Shown here: in pieces, positions 11,786 through 24,163 of the stretch
Position numbering within the stretch: the first letter of the stretch is position 1
Layout of the letters: each line of letters opens with the position of its first letter
Source of the DNA: Lepus europaeus
Taxonomy: Eukaryota; Chordata; Mammalia; Lagomorpha; Leporidae
Assembly: GCF_033115175.1 (NCBI RefSeq)
Contig: NC_084836.1
Location: forward strand, 68,247,297 to 68,311,296
Length of the DNA stretch: 64,000 nt
Direction: 5' to 3'
The notes under the pieces: model-generated
Seen by the model: the letters and a program-made list of their open reading frames with translations, nothing else
The model's database searches: none
What the model was told of the DNA's origin: nothing
Program-made: the position numbers and the translations under genes

Positions 11786-12106
11786 CTTTTTTTTTTTTTT
11801 TTTTTGAAAGGCAGAGTGGACAGAGAGAGAGAGACAGAGAGAAAGGTCTTCCTTTTTCCGTTGGTTCACCCTCCAATGGCCGCCGCAGCCGGCGCTGATC
11901 CGAAGGCAGGAGCCAGGTGCTTATCCTGGTCTCCCATGGGGTGCAGGGCCCAAGGACTTGGGCCATCCTCCACTGCACTCCCGGGCCATAGCAGAGAGCT
12001 GGCTTGGAAGAGGGGCAATCGGGACAGAATCTGGAGCCCCAACCGGGACTAGAACCCGGTGTGCCAGCACTGCAAGGCAGAGGATTAGCCTATTGAGCCA
12101 CGGCAC
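11786..12106 (-). mobile_element. Young C-SINE in NR4A1 intron 1
   Basis: Long poly-T, then the same subfamily as at 6869, in the same orientation, ending GCCACGGCAC. Confidence 0.93.
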
Positions 12107-13695
12107 GAGACAGTATCATTCAGGGGGACCCTTAAACCCATAGAGCAGTCACAAAGCAATCCCAAGAGGCTCTAGGACCCTCTCCACCTCCACCACCGTG
12201 CCTGGGATGTGCCCACCTCTGCGCTCACCAGGCAGAGAGGCAAAGCTGGGTAGGAAATCAAGCCAGAACACAGAGTACCATAATCAACAGGACAGCGATG
12301 AGGGCAGAGGCTGTCCCCACCCCACTGGCCACCAGCCCAGGAAGGCTGCTGGTCCTAGCCTTTCTTCTACCTCCCAGCACCTGACCAGGTCAGCTCCACC
12401 CCAGCCTGACACTCAGACAACCAACCTAGGCTGCAGAGCCCCTCGAAGCTCAAGTTCTATCCACCCAGTGGCACCCATCCACAAAAATACAGCACCTGCC
12501 CGAGATAAGTGTGGCCACGTTTGCCTTCCCAGGACAGCCTGGGCAGGGATGGGTTGGGGGTGGAGGAGGAAAGGCGGCAGCCACGCAGAACTGGGCGTTT
12601 GTTCCAGCCTTATTCAAATCCTGTTTCTCCACTGGGACGTCCCACATCCGGATCAACCCCCACCAACCCACCCCCCATACACACACATACACACCTTCAC
12701 GCAGGTACTGAACACAAGATATGGACTCACATCTAGCCTCCCGGTGGGGGGGGAGGGCAGTCCCACGGCAAGGAGGAAGAGGTGGGGTTGAAGGCGGGAG
12801 GGAGCGGGGAGAATCCGGCTTCAGGCAGGTTTTGGCAACAATATGGTTTGCACCTGTTACACGGAGCAAGCCTCAGGCTGTACCCTGCCTGTAAGATCCA
12901 ACTGGGACTACTGGGAGAGGGGGTGCAGAGGGGGTCAGGAAGTAGACCCGGGAAGAAGGGAGGGTCCCCCAGGTAGCACCACACCAAAACTCCAAGGCTA
13001 CTAACTTCCATGCAGGATCCCCCAGAGCAAGTATGTCCACTCTCTCTCTCACAAATACACACACACACACAGTCACTCCAAGCCACAGTTAAAACAATCT
13101 TGCATACACCCTGCCCCTGTCCCTAAGCAAACTCACTTATTCCAACACGAAGCAGGCACAAGCACCCTCCACTGCCCAGCCACCAAGCGAGTAGTTTCCC
13201 TGGGTAAGAGACCTAACACACCCCTGCAAACTAAGTACTAAGAAAGCAACTGAGCCCGCAGGAGCGCAGGGCTGACAGGCTGGAGTCCGCAGACCCCCTG
13301 CAGGGCCATCACCCACAGCACCGAATCTCAGGACACCTTAATCGCCTATAGCTAGATGCCCATCAGCGCCCAAGCCGAAAGCACCGTATGCCCACTTGGG
13401 TCTCCTCGGGGACAGAACTCAGGCCCGTCACCTCTGGACAAGTCCCCGCTCCGGGAGGCACTCCGACGCCTGTGGCTTCCACCTTGCATGCTCTACACAC
13501 CCTCTCCTCGAGCCCAGTAGATTCCAGCCGGAGCTGCTGAGTCCTCATCCCGCTCCAACAGCTAGCCCTGGCGCCCCTGCTGCACTCCACGGCAGCGCCC
13601 CTGCGCGCCTTTCTGCCCGCGCGTACCCCCGTCTCATCCCCCAACCCCGTGCACCAGCCCAGAAAACAGATGCACTCTCCCCGCGGGGGGGGCAC

Positions 13696-13825
13696 CTACC
13701 CGGCCGGCTCCAGCTCGCCCTGCCCGGGACCCTCGGCCCGAGTCGCAGACTCGGTCCCGCGTGTGCTCTCCCGGTCCCTTCTGCACGCTCCCCCAACTTT
13801 CGCAGCCTCTGCTACTCGGGCTCCC
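13696..13825 (-). other. NR4A1: NR4A1 proximal 5' noncoding exon (approximate)
   Basis: GC-rich sequence just downstream of the TGCGTCA-rich promoter, ending at one of two overlapping donors: AG|GTGCCC (border 13696) or GGG|GTAGGT (border 13700). Splicing to the CAG at 10706 gives a noncoding first exon and a 3-kb intron, matching the known NR4A1 structure. The transcription start was not determined; 13,825 is placed by distance from the CArG-like and AP-1-like elements. Confidence 0.65.
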
Positions 13826-14125
13826 CGGGAGCGCCAGACCCTCCTCTTAAGCGCTCCGTGACGCACGGGGAGGGGCGGGGGCGCCACTGACGCACGCGGC
13901 CCGGCGAGCTTTGGCCATACAAGGGCGCGGGGGGCGGCGCGGTTCCGGCGGGAGGCGGCCAGGGGGAGGCGCGGGCCCGGGGAGCCCGAGGGGGCGGGGC
14001 GAAGGGGGGGCCTGGAATGTCTGCGCGCGTGACGCACGCGGGGTTCCATTGACGCAGGGAGCGCGGATTGTTTGATCTAAAAATAGGTTCCTCGCGCCCG
14101 GCGCTCCAGCTAAAAATAGAGCAGC
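13826..14125 (-). promoter_or_regulatory. NR4A1: NR4A1 proximal CpG-island promoter
   Basis: Read on the minus strand, this block carries four copies of TGCGTCA at 14050-14056, 14030-14036, 13888-13894 and 13859-13865. They are the AP-1/CRE-like sites described for the Nur77 promoter. There are also two identical MEF2-type decamers CTATTTTTAG at 14110-14119 and 14077-14086, a CArG-like CCTTGTATGG near 13913-13922, and GC boxes. This is the arrangement expected for serum-, calcium- and cAMP-induced expression. No good TATA box is present; the nearest is a TTAAGAGG near 13850. The surrounding CpG island is roughly 13,350-14,600. Confidence 0.85.
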
Positions 14126-14794
14126 TCCCAGACCCAATGGGCTCCCCCCTCCGGACCCAGAACCGGGCCGGGGGGCGCCCTCGTCCGAAATAGCCGGCCC
14201 CGGAGGGCCAGCGCGCGAAGAGAGGGCGCCCTGGAGCCGCGGCCACAGGGCTTTCCCCGGACCAGGATCTTCTCACCATCCGGCTGCCCCGGGCAGCCAA
14301 CCGCGCCCGGTCCCTCCGGATACCCCTGCGCCCGGCCCCGCCTTTGCACCCTCCCAAGCCCTCCCCCGAGGCTTGGGGTGTCGCCCAGTGCCGCTGCTAC
14401 TCGTCCAGGACGGGCAACTCCGCGGCACGCCCTGGCGAGACTGCGCCCCCACCTCGGCCCTAGGCGCTGCTTGTGCACTTGACTCGCCTTCCCCGGCAAG
14501 GTGTCAGGCCAAGAGCTTGCCCCAGGGGCGTGGGTGTGAGCCCGGGCTTACTCCCCCCCACCCCCGCCGCCGCCCCCAGTCTCCCCGCAAAGTATCTTTC
14601 TAAGGACAGGGGTTTTCCGGAAGTTGGCTCGGCCAGTGGGTTCTGCGCCACTTGCTGAACTTGGTACCCCTCCAGTTCCCTCCCCAGCCCCTTACAAGGA
14701 GGCTGCACCCTAGCTGAGCAATTATCGAACGTTTCAGAACCTGGTGGAGCCTGGGAAATATTTTCCAACTTGTGGCAGTTCGCCCCCATTTTAT

Positions 14795-14890
14795 AAATAA
14801 ACAGGCTTGGAGAAGTAATGGCGTTTGCTCAAGGTCACACAGTGAGGTGGTGGCACACAGAGGTAGAACTAGGGCCAGGACATCTTCTGT
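14795..14890 (+). repeat. MIR fragment
   Basis: 'ctcaaggtcacacagtgaggtggtggc' is the conserved MIR core. Confidence 0.65.
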
Positions 14891-17502
14891 AAAAGCAACG
14901 GCTTCCTTTCACTTGCCCCTAACAACACCCTTTTCCCCTGTCCAAGACCAGGGAAGCCAGCCTTCCCAGCCCTCCTTCTGGTGGAGGGAGCAACTCTGAC
15001 CGGTTACCTCCCACCAGGAGGGCAGCCACCTGTGGCCTTTCCCCCTGGTCCGGCTGTCACCCCTCCATCCCTGGCCTGGGGAACCCTCAGGGGCAAGATC
15101 GGGGGGAAGGAAGAAGGGCTAATACGTGGACAGAAAAACGCCCACCCATGTACCCCCTTGCCTGTAACCCTTTAAGTTTCTGCCTCCAGTGGGCCTGCAC
15201 CTGCTGCCCCCACTCCCACCTCCTCTGGGCGCCTCAGACACAGAGCTGTGTCCTGGAGGCACTGCCTGCTCCTCATCTGCACTCCCTCTTCCCACACCCT
15301 TGTCTTCCACCCACACGCAGGTCCTGAATGCACCCCTGGCTTCATTCATCCCAAGCTGCTTGGCTGCCCTGAGCCCCCTGCCCCCACCCCATCTCTGCTC
15401 TTGAGGCCCTACATGCACCTGTTCCCATTTTCCTGGAATTTTCTTCTGGGAACGTCTCCTGTGTGTGCCCCCACTGTTCCCACAGCCAAACCACAGCCTC
15501 CCCCGGGGCAGCAGATCAACCCCATGCACCCAGTGACTGCCTCCTGAGCCCTGCTTGTTAAGAAAATCACCCTGAGCCCAACCGGCTCCCTCTTCCTGCA
15601 CCCTCACCGCCCACCAGCACCCATCTCATATGGATCTGGTCAGCACCTGCCCACCCTCCCCATGCCGGCAGACAGCCTCGATGTGGACAGTGCCAGAATC
15701 TTCATCCAAAGACCTTCAAGGCCAGGGTGAAAATGACTGTGGGAAGGAGGGTGCCAGTAGGACCTGTCCAGAAACCCCATTCCTCTAACAGCCAAAGTTT
15801 CACTTTTCTTCCTCTTGGGCTTTTGAAATAAGATTTTTGCTTGGATTTTGTGGGATCCTCATGTGGCAAACAATTGCACATCTAGAAACAACAACAACAA
15901 CAAAAAATTAGGCTTGAAGCCACCAATGTAATCCAAGTCCTCCTCTCATTTCAAAGATTGGGGTTCAAGGAATCCCAAAGGAGCTACCCCCTTGGCTCTG
16001 GAAGCACAAGGCAAGCCTGGGCTGGGTCACGGGCAGGTTTCCCCCCCTTGCCCTCCACCCCAGCAAGGCCTTCCTCAGAAAACCAAAACTCCTGTAGGAT
16101 GCCAGCCAGCAAAACAGCGTGTCCTCCATGGCGTGGCTGGCTGTGCTGCAGCTCAGCCTTCGCTTGGCTTGTTGAGAGAGGCTTGGCATTTGCCTCTATT
16201 CCCTACCGCCTTGCATTTGTAATGAGCAGCATGGAGCAGGGGGGGGGGGGGGGACCCACCTGCCCCTACCCCACCCTTCGCCCCATGAGCCGCTGCAGAG
16301 AATTCAGTGAAGTCAGCATCTCCGTGGTACACTTCCCGACCCAGGCACCCGCAACCCAAGCCTGCAGGTTGTGGAGGCTACACTCCTGCCGCCTCCGGAG
16401 CCAGAGGGAGGGAGCAGAGGCTCCCGCCAGGCCACGCTATAAACCTACGAACTGGAAACCAGCAGGCAAAAGCAAAGTCGCTCTGGGGAACACAGCCAGA
16501 GCCTCCCGTGCAGGGGCCCACATGGAGCACCTCGCCTAAGACAGATGGAAGAAAGGCCAAAGGAAAGGGTTTGGCAATCCCAGGCCTGGTCAGGGGTGAG
16601 GGCAGGGCAGGAAGGGGGCCCCAGGCAAGGCGTTCTGGGGGCTCTGCAGGGGTACAGTCCAGTTAAGGTGGAACTCAGGGGACCATGCCAACTTGGGAGG
16701 CATAGAGCAAAAAAGCTAGTTGCAGGCTAGACAGAGACCCCCCCAACACCCCCTTGGACCCCCTAAGTCCAGCCTTCAAGAACAAGGTCAGAATGAACAG
16801 CTCATGGCGGGGAGGGCAGGTGGTAATGGAATCCTGAAGGCAAAGGCAGCAGAGGAGAAGAGAGAGGACGGCAGGCTGGAGACGAGACAGCCCCGCTCGG
16901 CCAGCCACCTGGCCATTAACCAGCCTTCCAGTCTGCTCCCATCACCCTGGTCCCCCATAGACCCCACATGCAGTCCTTGAGCTCAACCTTCCTGCCGCCC
17001 ACCGTTGCACCTGCTGCTTCATAACCCCTATACACACACACACACACACACTGCTCCTCCTCTCTCTACTCCAGCTCCCTGCCACCCTGCTAAGCCTGTG
17101 ACTTGATGATGGGGTGTGGCGTGGCAGGGGCAGGGAGAGCAGGGATGCGGAAGAGGGTCAGACCTGGGGGACAAGGGCACTTGATGTGGATGCTTCTGTT
17201 GAGCGTTCCCAACCCCACCCCCAGGCTCGGTATTAAAATGTGCATTTCCCAAATGTGGAAACAGAGGGTCCCCAGCCCTCAGGGTTGACTCGCAAACTCC
17301 ATGGTGGAGGCCGGGGCTTCTGGCTACAGGTACACACACATAGCCTGTGAGCTGAAACCAGGGGGACTCTGGCGAGACTGGGAGCCTTCTGGTGCCCAAC
17401 CGGATGAGGTGGACCCCCAAACAGCCATGCAACTGTGCTCAGGTTCTACGCCACGGATGCCTGCGCTGGGCTGTATCTGTGTGACACTTCCAAACTAGCC
17501 AC

Positions 17503-17832
17503 GCAGGGCGGTGCTGTGGAGTAGTAGGTTAATCCTCTGCCCATATCCCATACAGGCGTTGGTTCGAGACCTAGCTGCTCCACTTCTGATCCAGCTCTCT
17601 GCTGTGGCATGGGAAAACAGTAGAAAATGGCCCAAGTCCTTGGGCCCCTGCACCCATGTGGGAGACCTGGAAGAAGCTCCTGGCTCCTGGCTTCGGATCA
17701 GCTCAGCTCAGCTCCGGCTGTTGCGGCCATTTGGGGAGTGAACCAGCAGATGGAAGAACTTTCTGTCTCTCTCGCTGTCTGTAACTCTACCTCTCAAATA
17801 AATAAATCTTAAAAAATAAAAAAATAAATAGG
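17503..17832 (+). mobile_element. C-SINE with short target-site duplication
   Basis: Full head-to-tail copy, flanked by CTAGCCAC on both sides (about 17,495 and 17,834). Confidence 0.92.
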
Positions 17833-19756
17833 CTAGCCACACCTATGGCCGCAGAGGCAGTGGGAGGGTCTGAGGACAAACTCACTCACGTGTGTTTGAA
17901 CTCATGGCGGCTGTTTCGCCTCACGTGTTCACTCTGTTAACAGACACTATGAGAACCAGAGTTGGGAGTGGTCACAGCTTCTGACCTGGCTATGTGGTCC
18001 ATGTGTGGGTGATGGAGAGGCCCGGGGGCTTCTGTGCTTGGATGATGCCCCCCACCCCCTCCTTGAACCAGTGTGGACACCGTGAGGGTCAGGGCACTGC
18101 TACCCTCAACCTTGGCACAAAGCACTTCGTGTGTGCTCACAGCAGGTAGCCCAAGGCGGGCCCCAGATGAGCAGCCAAGCCAATAGGATGGGCCTGGAGT
18201 TTGGGGGCGCTCAGGGATGGAGGAGGGAGAATTACCCAGCCTGGGTCCCACACAGCTCCCCTCCACCCTGGTCTGGCCCCACCCCTGCCGACAAGAGGGC
18301 AGGAACTTGGCCTACTTTCAGCAAGACTATCCCCACCCACGGGGCCTCCAGCCCTTCCCATGGGCTGGGCAGAGGGAAGGAGTTCTGCCCCGGGAGCTTC
18401 CCCTCCCTGGCCCCAGGGCCTATCGCCAGCCCTGGCCTGGCCACTTCCTCTTCCTGCAGGGGCTGCGGGCGTCGGGCAGGGGGATTTGTGCTGTGGCCAG
18501 GGATGCACTGCCTGCCGCTCCAGGGGGGGTTCCCACGGGCAGCTCTGGGAACCGAGGTCAAAGGGTCAGGCCCAGGCCACTGGCTCTGACCTTCTGGCCC
18601 TTGCCCAGGCCCTGCCATGACCACACCTGCTAGAAAACTGAACTCCAAGGCTGTCGGCAGGATAGCCACTGCTCTTCTCTTCCCGCAGCCTCAGAAGGGA
18701 AAGCGACGCAAGAGCTACCAGGGCTCTCAGCGGGACTGGGGAGCCAGCACCCTCCTTCTCCAGGAAAGAGATCACCAGCAACCCCATCCTAGGGTTTGCC
18801 CAGAGATGCGGCTCCACCCGACACTGGGGAAAAAATTCCAGGCTGGGTATACAGCAAGTGCCCAATTAATACTTGGTAGCAGCTGGCTAATTGAGGAGAT
18901 CGGGCTACGGCAGGCAGTCCAGGGACTTCTCTGTCCACACCTCCCTCTCAGAGGGCCAGAGGAAATTCACATGCAGCCCCCGGGAATAACATCCGACTTA
19001 AGGGGGAAGAGCCAGACAGAGCTGGCGAACAGACAAGATCACCCAGTCCCCGTGAGACAGGTGGGCCCAGTGCCTCACAAGCACCCTCCCTGGAGGCCCC
19101 TCTGCTCCAGATGCTAGCCAGCTCCTCGCGGGGTCTGCTACCACCTCGCCCGATTATCCTCACCACCCACCCATTCCCCTGCCCCGAACCCCAGCTCTCC
19201 ACCCAGCCTGCACAGGCAAAATTTCAAATTCCAAAATAAAAACGCTCTGATAATTCGCCCCAGCCGGAAAGGCTGATGTACTTTCCCATTGTTAAAGTAT
19301 TTTTAGTCGCTGGCTCTGGATTCGCTTAGAGACTCACGTTCAGAAAGGGGGGAAAAATTTTTTTTTTGGTTGAGAACTGGGGAGGAGGCCGCAGCAGTCA
19401 GAGCTCCTGCTTCTTCCTCGCGGGCCAAAGCCCCTGGCCCGGGGCCCAGGGAGTGTGTTTGTGGCAAGCTGGCTGGCGGACACGCCAGAGACCTCACGCT
19501 GGCCCGGCTTCTCCGCACCAAAAGCAGCCGGCACACCAGACAAAAGGGCAGGCAAGGGGCTGGGGGTGCAGTAGGAAGCCAGGCCCGGGGCCGCAGCAGT
19601 CACTCACCCTGCCCAGCGCCTGGGCCCCAGCCTGGCTTCCTCCTCTCCGCTCTCGAGGCCGAAAGCTGTGGTATGAGGGTCACGATGGAAGACAAAAAAA
19701 AAAATTCCTAACAGCCCAGCACCCCGTGCCTCAGCGTCCCCATTCCCAACACTCAC

Positions 19757-19912
19757 CGGCTTCCTCCTCACGATCCGACGAAGACCACGGAGACCACGGA
19801 CAGCCACACAGGTGCAGGATCCCAGGGCGGGGCTGGGGGTTCTTCCTGGCAACGGGACTGCCCAGGCGGCTGAGGCCGTGGACCAGCCGAGCAGGCTCTG
19901 GATGTACAATGG
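19757..19912 (-). other. Candidate distal NR4A1 first exon under a TATA box
   Basis: The minus strand has TATATAA at 19940-19946, then about 150 bases later a strong donor GCCG|GTGAGT at 19757/19756. A start near 19,912 would give a noncoding exon of about 155 bases, lying 6 kb upstream of the proximal NR4A1 exon and able to splice to 10705. No ATG-initiated frame of note is present. Assignment to NR4A1 is by position and strand only. Confidence 0.5.
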
Positions 19913-20060
19913 TCTCCACGCCAGCGTGTCCTCCTCTGCTTATATAGCAGAAACCAGAGCCGGCCCCTAGGGATGAGGAGGGAGCCGCCTTGGGGCACTC
20001 TTGGCCGGGGGCCTGACTCTGGCCCAGGTCAGCGGGAGCCCAAAATAGTCAGCTGATGGG
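19913..20060 (-). promoter_or_regulatory. Candidate TATA/CArG/E-box promoter
   Basis: Upstream of the TATA at 19940 lies CAGCTG next to ACTATTTTGG (about 20,040-20,055), one mismatch from a CArG box and close to a MEF2 site. TATA plus E-box plus CArG/MEF2 is a muscle- or serum-type arrangement. Function is inferred. Confidence 0.45.
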
Positions 20061-21617
20061 AGCCCCGGCGTGAGTGTGACCCTGGGCCCGTGCCCGGGGC
20101 CTGGCAGACAGGTGCCCACGTCACAAGACCAACGGCTGCAGGACTCATGGGGCCCCGGCTGGCAGCCCTTTGGGGTGGCCTTGGCAGTGCACCTGGCAGG
20201 GGAGTTCCACCCAATCGCCACCACAATCCAGACAACGGGTGAACCTAAGGAAGTGTGCCTACCACGGCTGCTGTGCACCCAGAGCAGAGGCGGTGGTGCA
20301 GACCAAGGGGAGGGAGGCACCTGTGAATCCCTTTCCCTGTCCCCAGCAGTCCAGGGACTTCCCCTTCAACTTTCCCATCCCAGCCACGGCTCCGGAACGC
20401 TGCACCCTGGGCACCAACTCTGCAGGAGACACGGTGTGTGTGCAGAGGGCTCGGGGAGACACGGAGCTGGCTCCTGCTGCATCCGGGATCTCGGGGCGCA
20501 GAGCCAGCCCCGTGTCCTGGGGGAGGAGGAAGGGATCACGGGAGCCTATCCAGGTACTGGGCTGACTCCAGATGCAGTCACGGTACCAGCACTGTGGTGC
20601 CCGGAGCCCCAGTGTCTCCGGGAGGGGCTGGCGGAGAAGCTACTTCCTCAGTCAAGCAATGCTGGGCCTTCTCCGGGGGCACCCTCCTCCCCCAAGACAG
20701 CGGGCTGTGTCCTCCGCCATCAGAGCAGACCCCGGGGAGACCCAGAGCAGGCTGGGCCCTACACACCCTCACAAGCCAGATGGCCAGGCATCCCTCCAGC
20801 CACAGTTAGAATCAGGACTTTCTTGGCAAGGAGGTTGGGTGAGTAGTGGGTGGTCTCCCTCTGCCTCCCTCACCATAGCCCTATAGGCCTGCCATGGAGA
20901 GGAGCTGTGACTATCACACACCTCCCTGTACTTTCTCAGAGCAGTGACTGCACCTTGGAAACACGCCAGCTCCCCCACCGGCCCTATCTGCCTGCCCCCT
21001 GCCCCATTATCCTCCCATGCCAGCCCCGGGATGCCCAGAGACAGGCAGGCACATGGTGCCTTGGGAGCAGCTGCCACACCCCTGGCTCCATCAGCCCCTG
21101 TCACCAGACCCAGAGCCTCCCAGTCCAGCCCCTGAGAAATCAGGCTTCCCTGTTCCCACCCTTACATCACTCCCAGTTCCAAAGAAACCAGATCTCCTGG
21201 CCCCGAGCAGTACCTCGCAGCCACCTCTGCAGGGCTTTCCCCCCATCAGCCCCCAAACCACATCTGCCTTGGGTACTCCCATCTCTGCCCCTCCACCCCA
21301 CCTGCTGGGGGCCCCCAGGGGTGAGCAAAACACAGCAACACAACACTCACGCTTCTGGATGGATCGGGCCCTGGGGAGCACTGGCAGGAGGAGCCAAAGA
21401 CCCAGGGAAGAGCAGGGGCTGGCCTCTGTCCATGGCGGGGTCTGCAGAAGACAGCCAGAGTGAGTGCTAGAGAGAGCAGCCAGCAGGGCTACCCTGGGGA
21501 CAGCCAGAGAACACAGCCACGTGGGCAAGGCCAAGATCCAGGCTGAGAGGGAGACAAGCTGGCCCAAGGACCTCCTTGAGCTGGGTGTCAGAGACTGCGG
21601 GGAGCCCTTGGCCCTGA

Positions 21618-21812
21618 CCCAGGCAGAGAGCTGGATCGGAAGTAGAGCAGCCGCGACTTGAACCAGCACCCATATGGGATGCTGGCACTGCAGGCAGTGG
21701 CTTTAGCCACTGTGGCTATGCCACAGTGCTGGCCTGCCTCCCTCTCTCTCTCTCTCCCTCTGTCTCTCTCTCTCCTCTGTCTCATAAATAAATACATGGA
21801 TTTAAAAAATAA
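21618..21812. mobile_element. Rearranged C-SINE: inverted head joined to a forward tail
   Basis: 21,618-21,736 is the head of a SINE on the minus strand (ends CACAGTGCTGGCC). Directly after it, 21,737-21,812 is a CT tract and AAATAAATAC tail in plus orientation. The middle of the element is missing. Confidence 0.7.
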
Positions 21813-21837
21813 AAAGCATCAATGCTGGATCCCAGAC

Positions 21838-22380
21838 TGTCTGGGTTTGAATTCTAACTCCACTGCTTATCACCTTGGGCAATTACATAATCTCTTCCTG
21901 CCCCCTCGTCTCCCATCTATAAAAGTGATCATCTGAGGGCTGGTGCTGAGGTGTAGTGGGTAAAGCCACCACCTGCAATGCCAGCATCCCATATGGACGC
22001 CGGTTCGAGTCCCAGCTGCTCCACTTCCGATCCAGCCCCCTGCTAATATGCCTGGGAAAGCAGCAAAGGATAGCCCAAGTCCCTAGGCTCCTGCCACCTG
22101 TGTGGGAGACCTAGAGGAAGCTCCTGACTCCTGGCTTCAGCCTGCCCCAGCCCCAGCTGTTGGGGCCATTTGGTGAGTGAACCAGCAGATGGAAGAATTA
22201 TCTCTCCCTGTCTCTCCTCTCTCTGTTAACTCTGACTTTCAAATTAATAAATAATAAGGGCTGCTCCTTAAAAAAAGAAAAAGTCATCATCTGGACCTGA
22301 CATCTCTAACTTTGACAGTCATAGGTCCTGGGGCATAAAGTGAGTTAATACACATAAAAGGCTTGGAACACTGCTGCAAA
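21838..22380. repeat. MIR interrupted by a C-SINE
   Basis: MIR-like text ('cttgggcaattacataatctcttcctg') runs to about 21,935 and resumes near 22,285 ('aaagtgagttaatacac'). The break coincides with the inserted SINE and a repeated ATCATCTG. Confidence 0.65.
21938..22262 (+). mobile_element. C-SINE inserted in a MIR
   Basis: Full-length copy with CGGTTCGAGTCCC and an AATTAATAAATAAT tail. An imperfect duplicate around AGTGATCATCTG flanks it. Confidence 0.92.
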
Positions 22381-22441
22381 TACATGTGCTACCAGGGGGG
22401 GGCTTCACAACATTCATAGAAAACAGAATTAAAATTATTCT

Positions 22442-22800
22442 GGGGGCTGGCGCTGTGGTGTAGCAGGTAAAGCCGCCACCTGCAGTGCTGGCACCCCATA
22501 TGGGCACTGGTTCAAGTCCTGGCTGCTCTTCTTTGGATCCAGCTCTCTGCTGTGGCATGGGAAAGCAGTAGAAGATGGCCCAAGCCCTTGGGCCCCTGCA
22601 CCCATGTGGGAGACCTGGAAGAAGCTCCTGGCTCCTGGCTTCAGATCGGCGCAGCTCCAGCCATTGCGGCCAATAGGAGAGTGAACCAGCAGATGGAAGA
22701 CCTCCCTCTCTCTCTCTGCCTCTCCTTCTCTCTCTGTGTAACTCTGACTTTCAAATAAATAAATAAACCTTTAAAAAAACAAACAAATAAACAAAAAAAA
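22442..22800 (+). mobile_element. C-SINE, full length
   Basis: Starts GGGGGCTGGCGCTGTGG and ends in mixed A-rich repeats (AAATAAATAAAC, AAACAAAC). Confidence 0.93.
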
Positions 22801-24163
22801 CTGAACGAGCCTTAAAAGCTAACCCCAGACCCTGGCCCCTATTCCAAGCCACTATGGGGACCGCTTGTCCTTGCACCGTGGAAGCCAACCAGATGCTCAC
22901 TCCACCCCCAGCCTCCTCAGCTCCCCCTGATAGTACTGGAACGGAAGTCCCCTGCAGCCAGGGCCCCTGAATCAGCCCCGCCCCGCCCCACCCCGCCCCT
23001 TTTCCCACACGCTTCCAGCACTTTCCCAGAGTGCTGGGACTCTAACAGGCTGAGATGGGGGCAGGGAGAAGGGTTCCAAGATGGGAGGTGGGGGCAGGGC
23101 CCCAGAGGATGGGCGAGGGGCTTCCTGGCCCTCCTTTCCTCCCGTAACTCTGCTGGCCCACAGCACCCAGGCTCTCCCTGCACTGAGCTCCCAGCACCCT
23201 TTGTGCTATGGGTCCAACAGGGAACAGGAAGTGAAGATCGCAGCACAGAAGGAGGTGGCTACAAACCTGGGAGCCCAAATCCATGCAGAATGCAAACTGA
23301 GGCTGCGGCCGGCCCTGACCCACGGACTACCCCGCTTTGTGCCCTCCCAGAGTCCAGAAATAGGTCTCAAGGTCCCTCCAACCTTCTCTTTCCCACACAC
23401 GGGTCCGTAGCTTGGGAGGAAGGACAGGGAGGGCCAAATTCACCTGCAACAGTCAGGCTCCCCGAAGGCCTCTGACTTTTCCACCTACACCCAAGAACAG
23501 GGGCCAGCACCTAGCACCCAGCCAGGGCCCAGGTGACCCACAGCACTGCAGAACAGGTGTCCTGCCCCCAGCCAAGCTCTCCTCCCTACCGGTCACAGCA
23601 AGCATTGGCTGAGAGCCAACTGTGAAACATGCAGAGGGCCGTGAAGAACGAGAGAGGCACCAGAGAGCAAATCGAGACCCCAGACCCTAGGGAGGTCAGG
23701 ACAGGGGAAGGAACCAAGGCCAATGTCAGCACTGTGCACAGGGCAGAGCAAGCGCTGACTGAACCTGGAGGAGAAAGTGATCCTGCAAAGTGGGGTGGGG
23801 GGAGCATCAGGCCAGACCTCGGTGCCCAGCTCTGGCCCCTCCTCTCAGTGCCCCAGCCTCAAGGGCCTTTGTCCCACGTGTGTGCAGCTGGCCCCTCCTC
23901 AATGAGGTTTCCATGGCCATTTAACCTGCTGCAAGAACCTCCGCCTCTCCCCACCACCTCCCTCTGTTTCCATCCTCTCCTCAGGACCAGGGCTCATTTG
24001 CAACTTACTTGGCACCTGCTGATCCCAGCAGAAATAGAGGAGGCGCCCAAAAGTTTGTGGAAAATGCACATTATGCAAAGACTACACAAGGGTTTCAAAC
24101 TGTTTTGCACCCAAATAAACTTTGCCTTTACATTATTTTGTTTTGGTTTTTAAGATTTATTTA

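Larger units (their letters stand above)
14600..19756. other. NR4A1 upstream region, noncoding
   Basis: Nothing coding seen. Holds a MIR, one SINE, CA repeats near 13,060 and 17,035, a poly-G run at 16,241, a DR2-like AGGTCA-AA-GGGTCA at 18,555-18,568, and an AT-rich block (18,840-19,350) with TTAAT/CTAATTGA and GTATTTTTAG motifs that could be a conserved enhancer. Confidence 0.5.

Noticed and set aside
19604-19919. Possible small protein starting in the candidate 19.9-kb exon
   Set aside because: The apparent starts are GTG or TTG rather than ATG, and the frames run past the splice donor.
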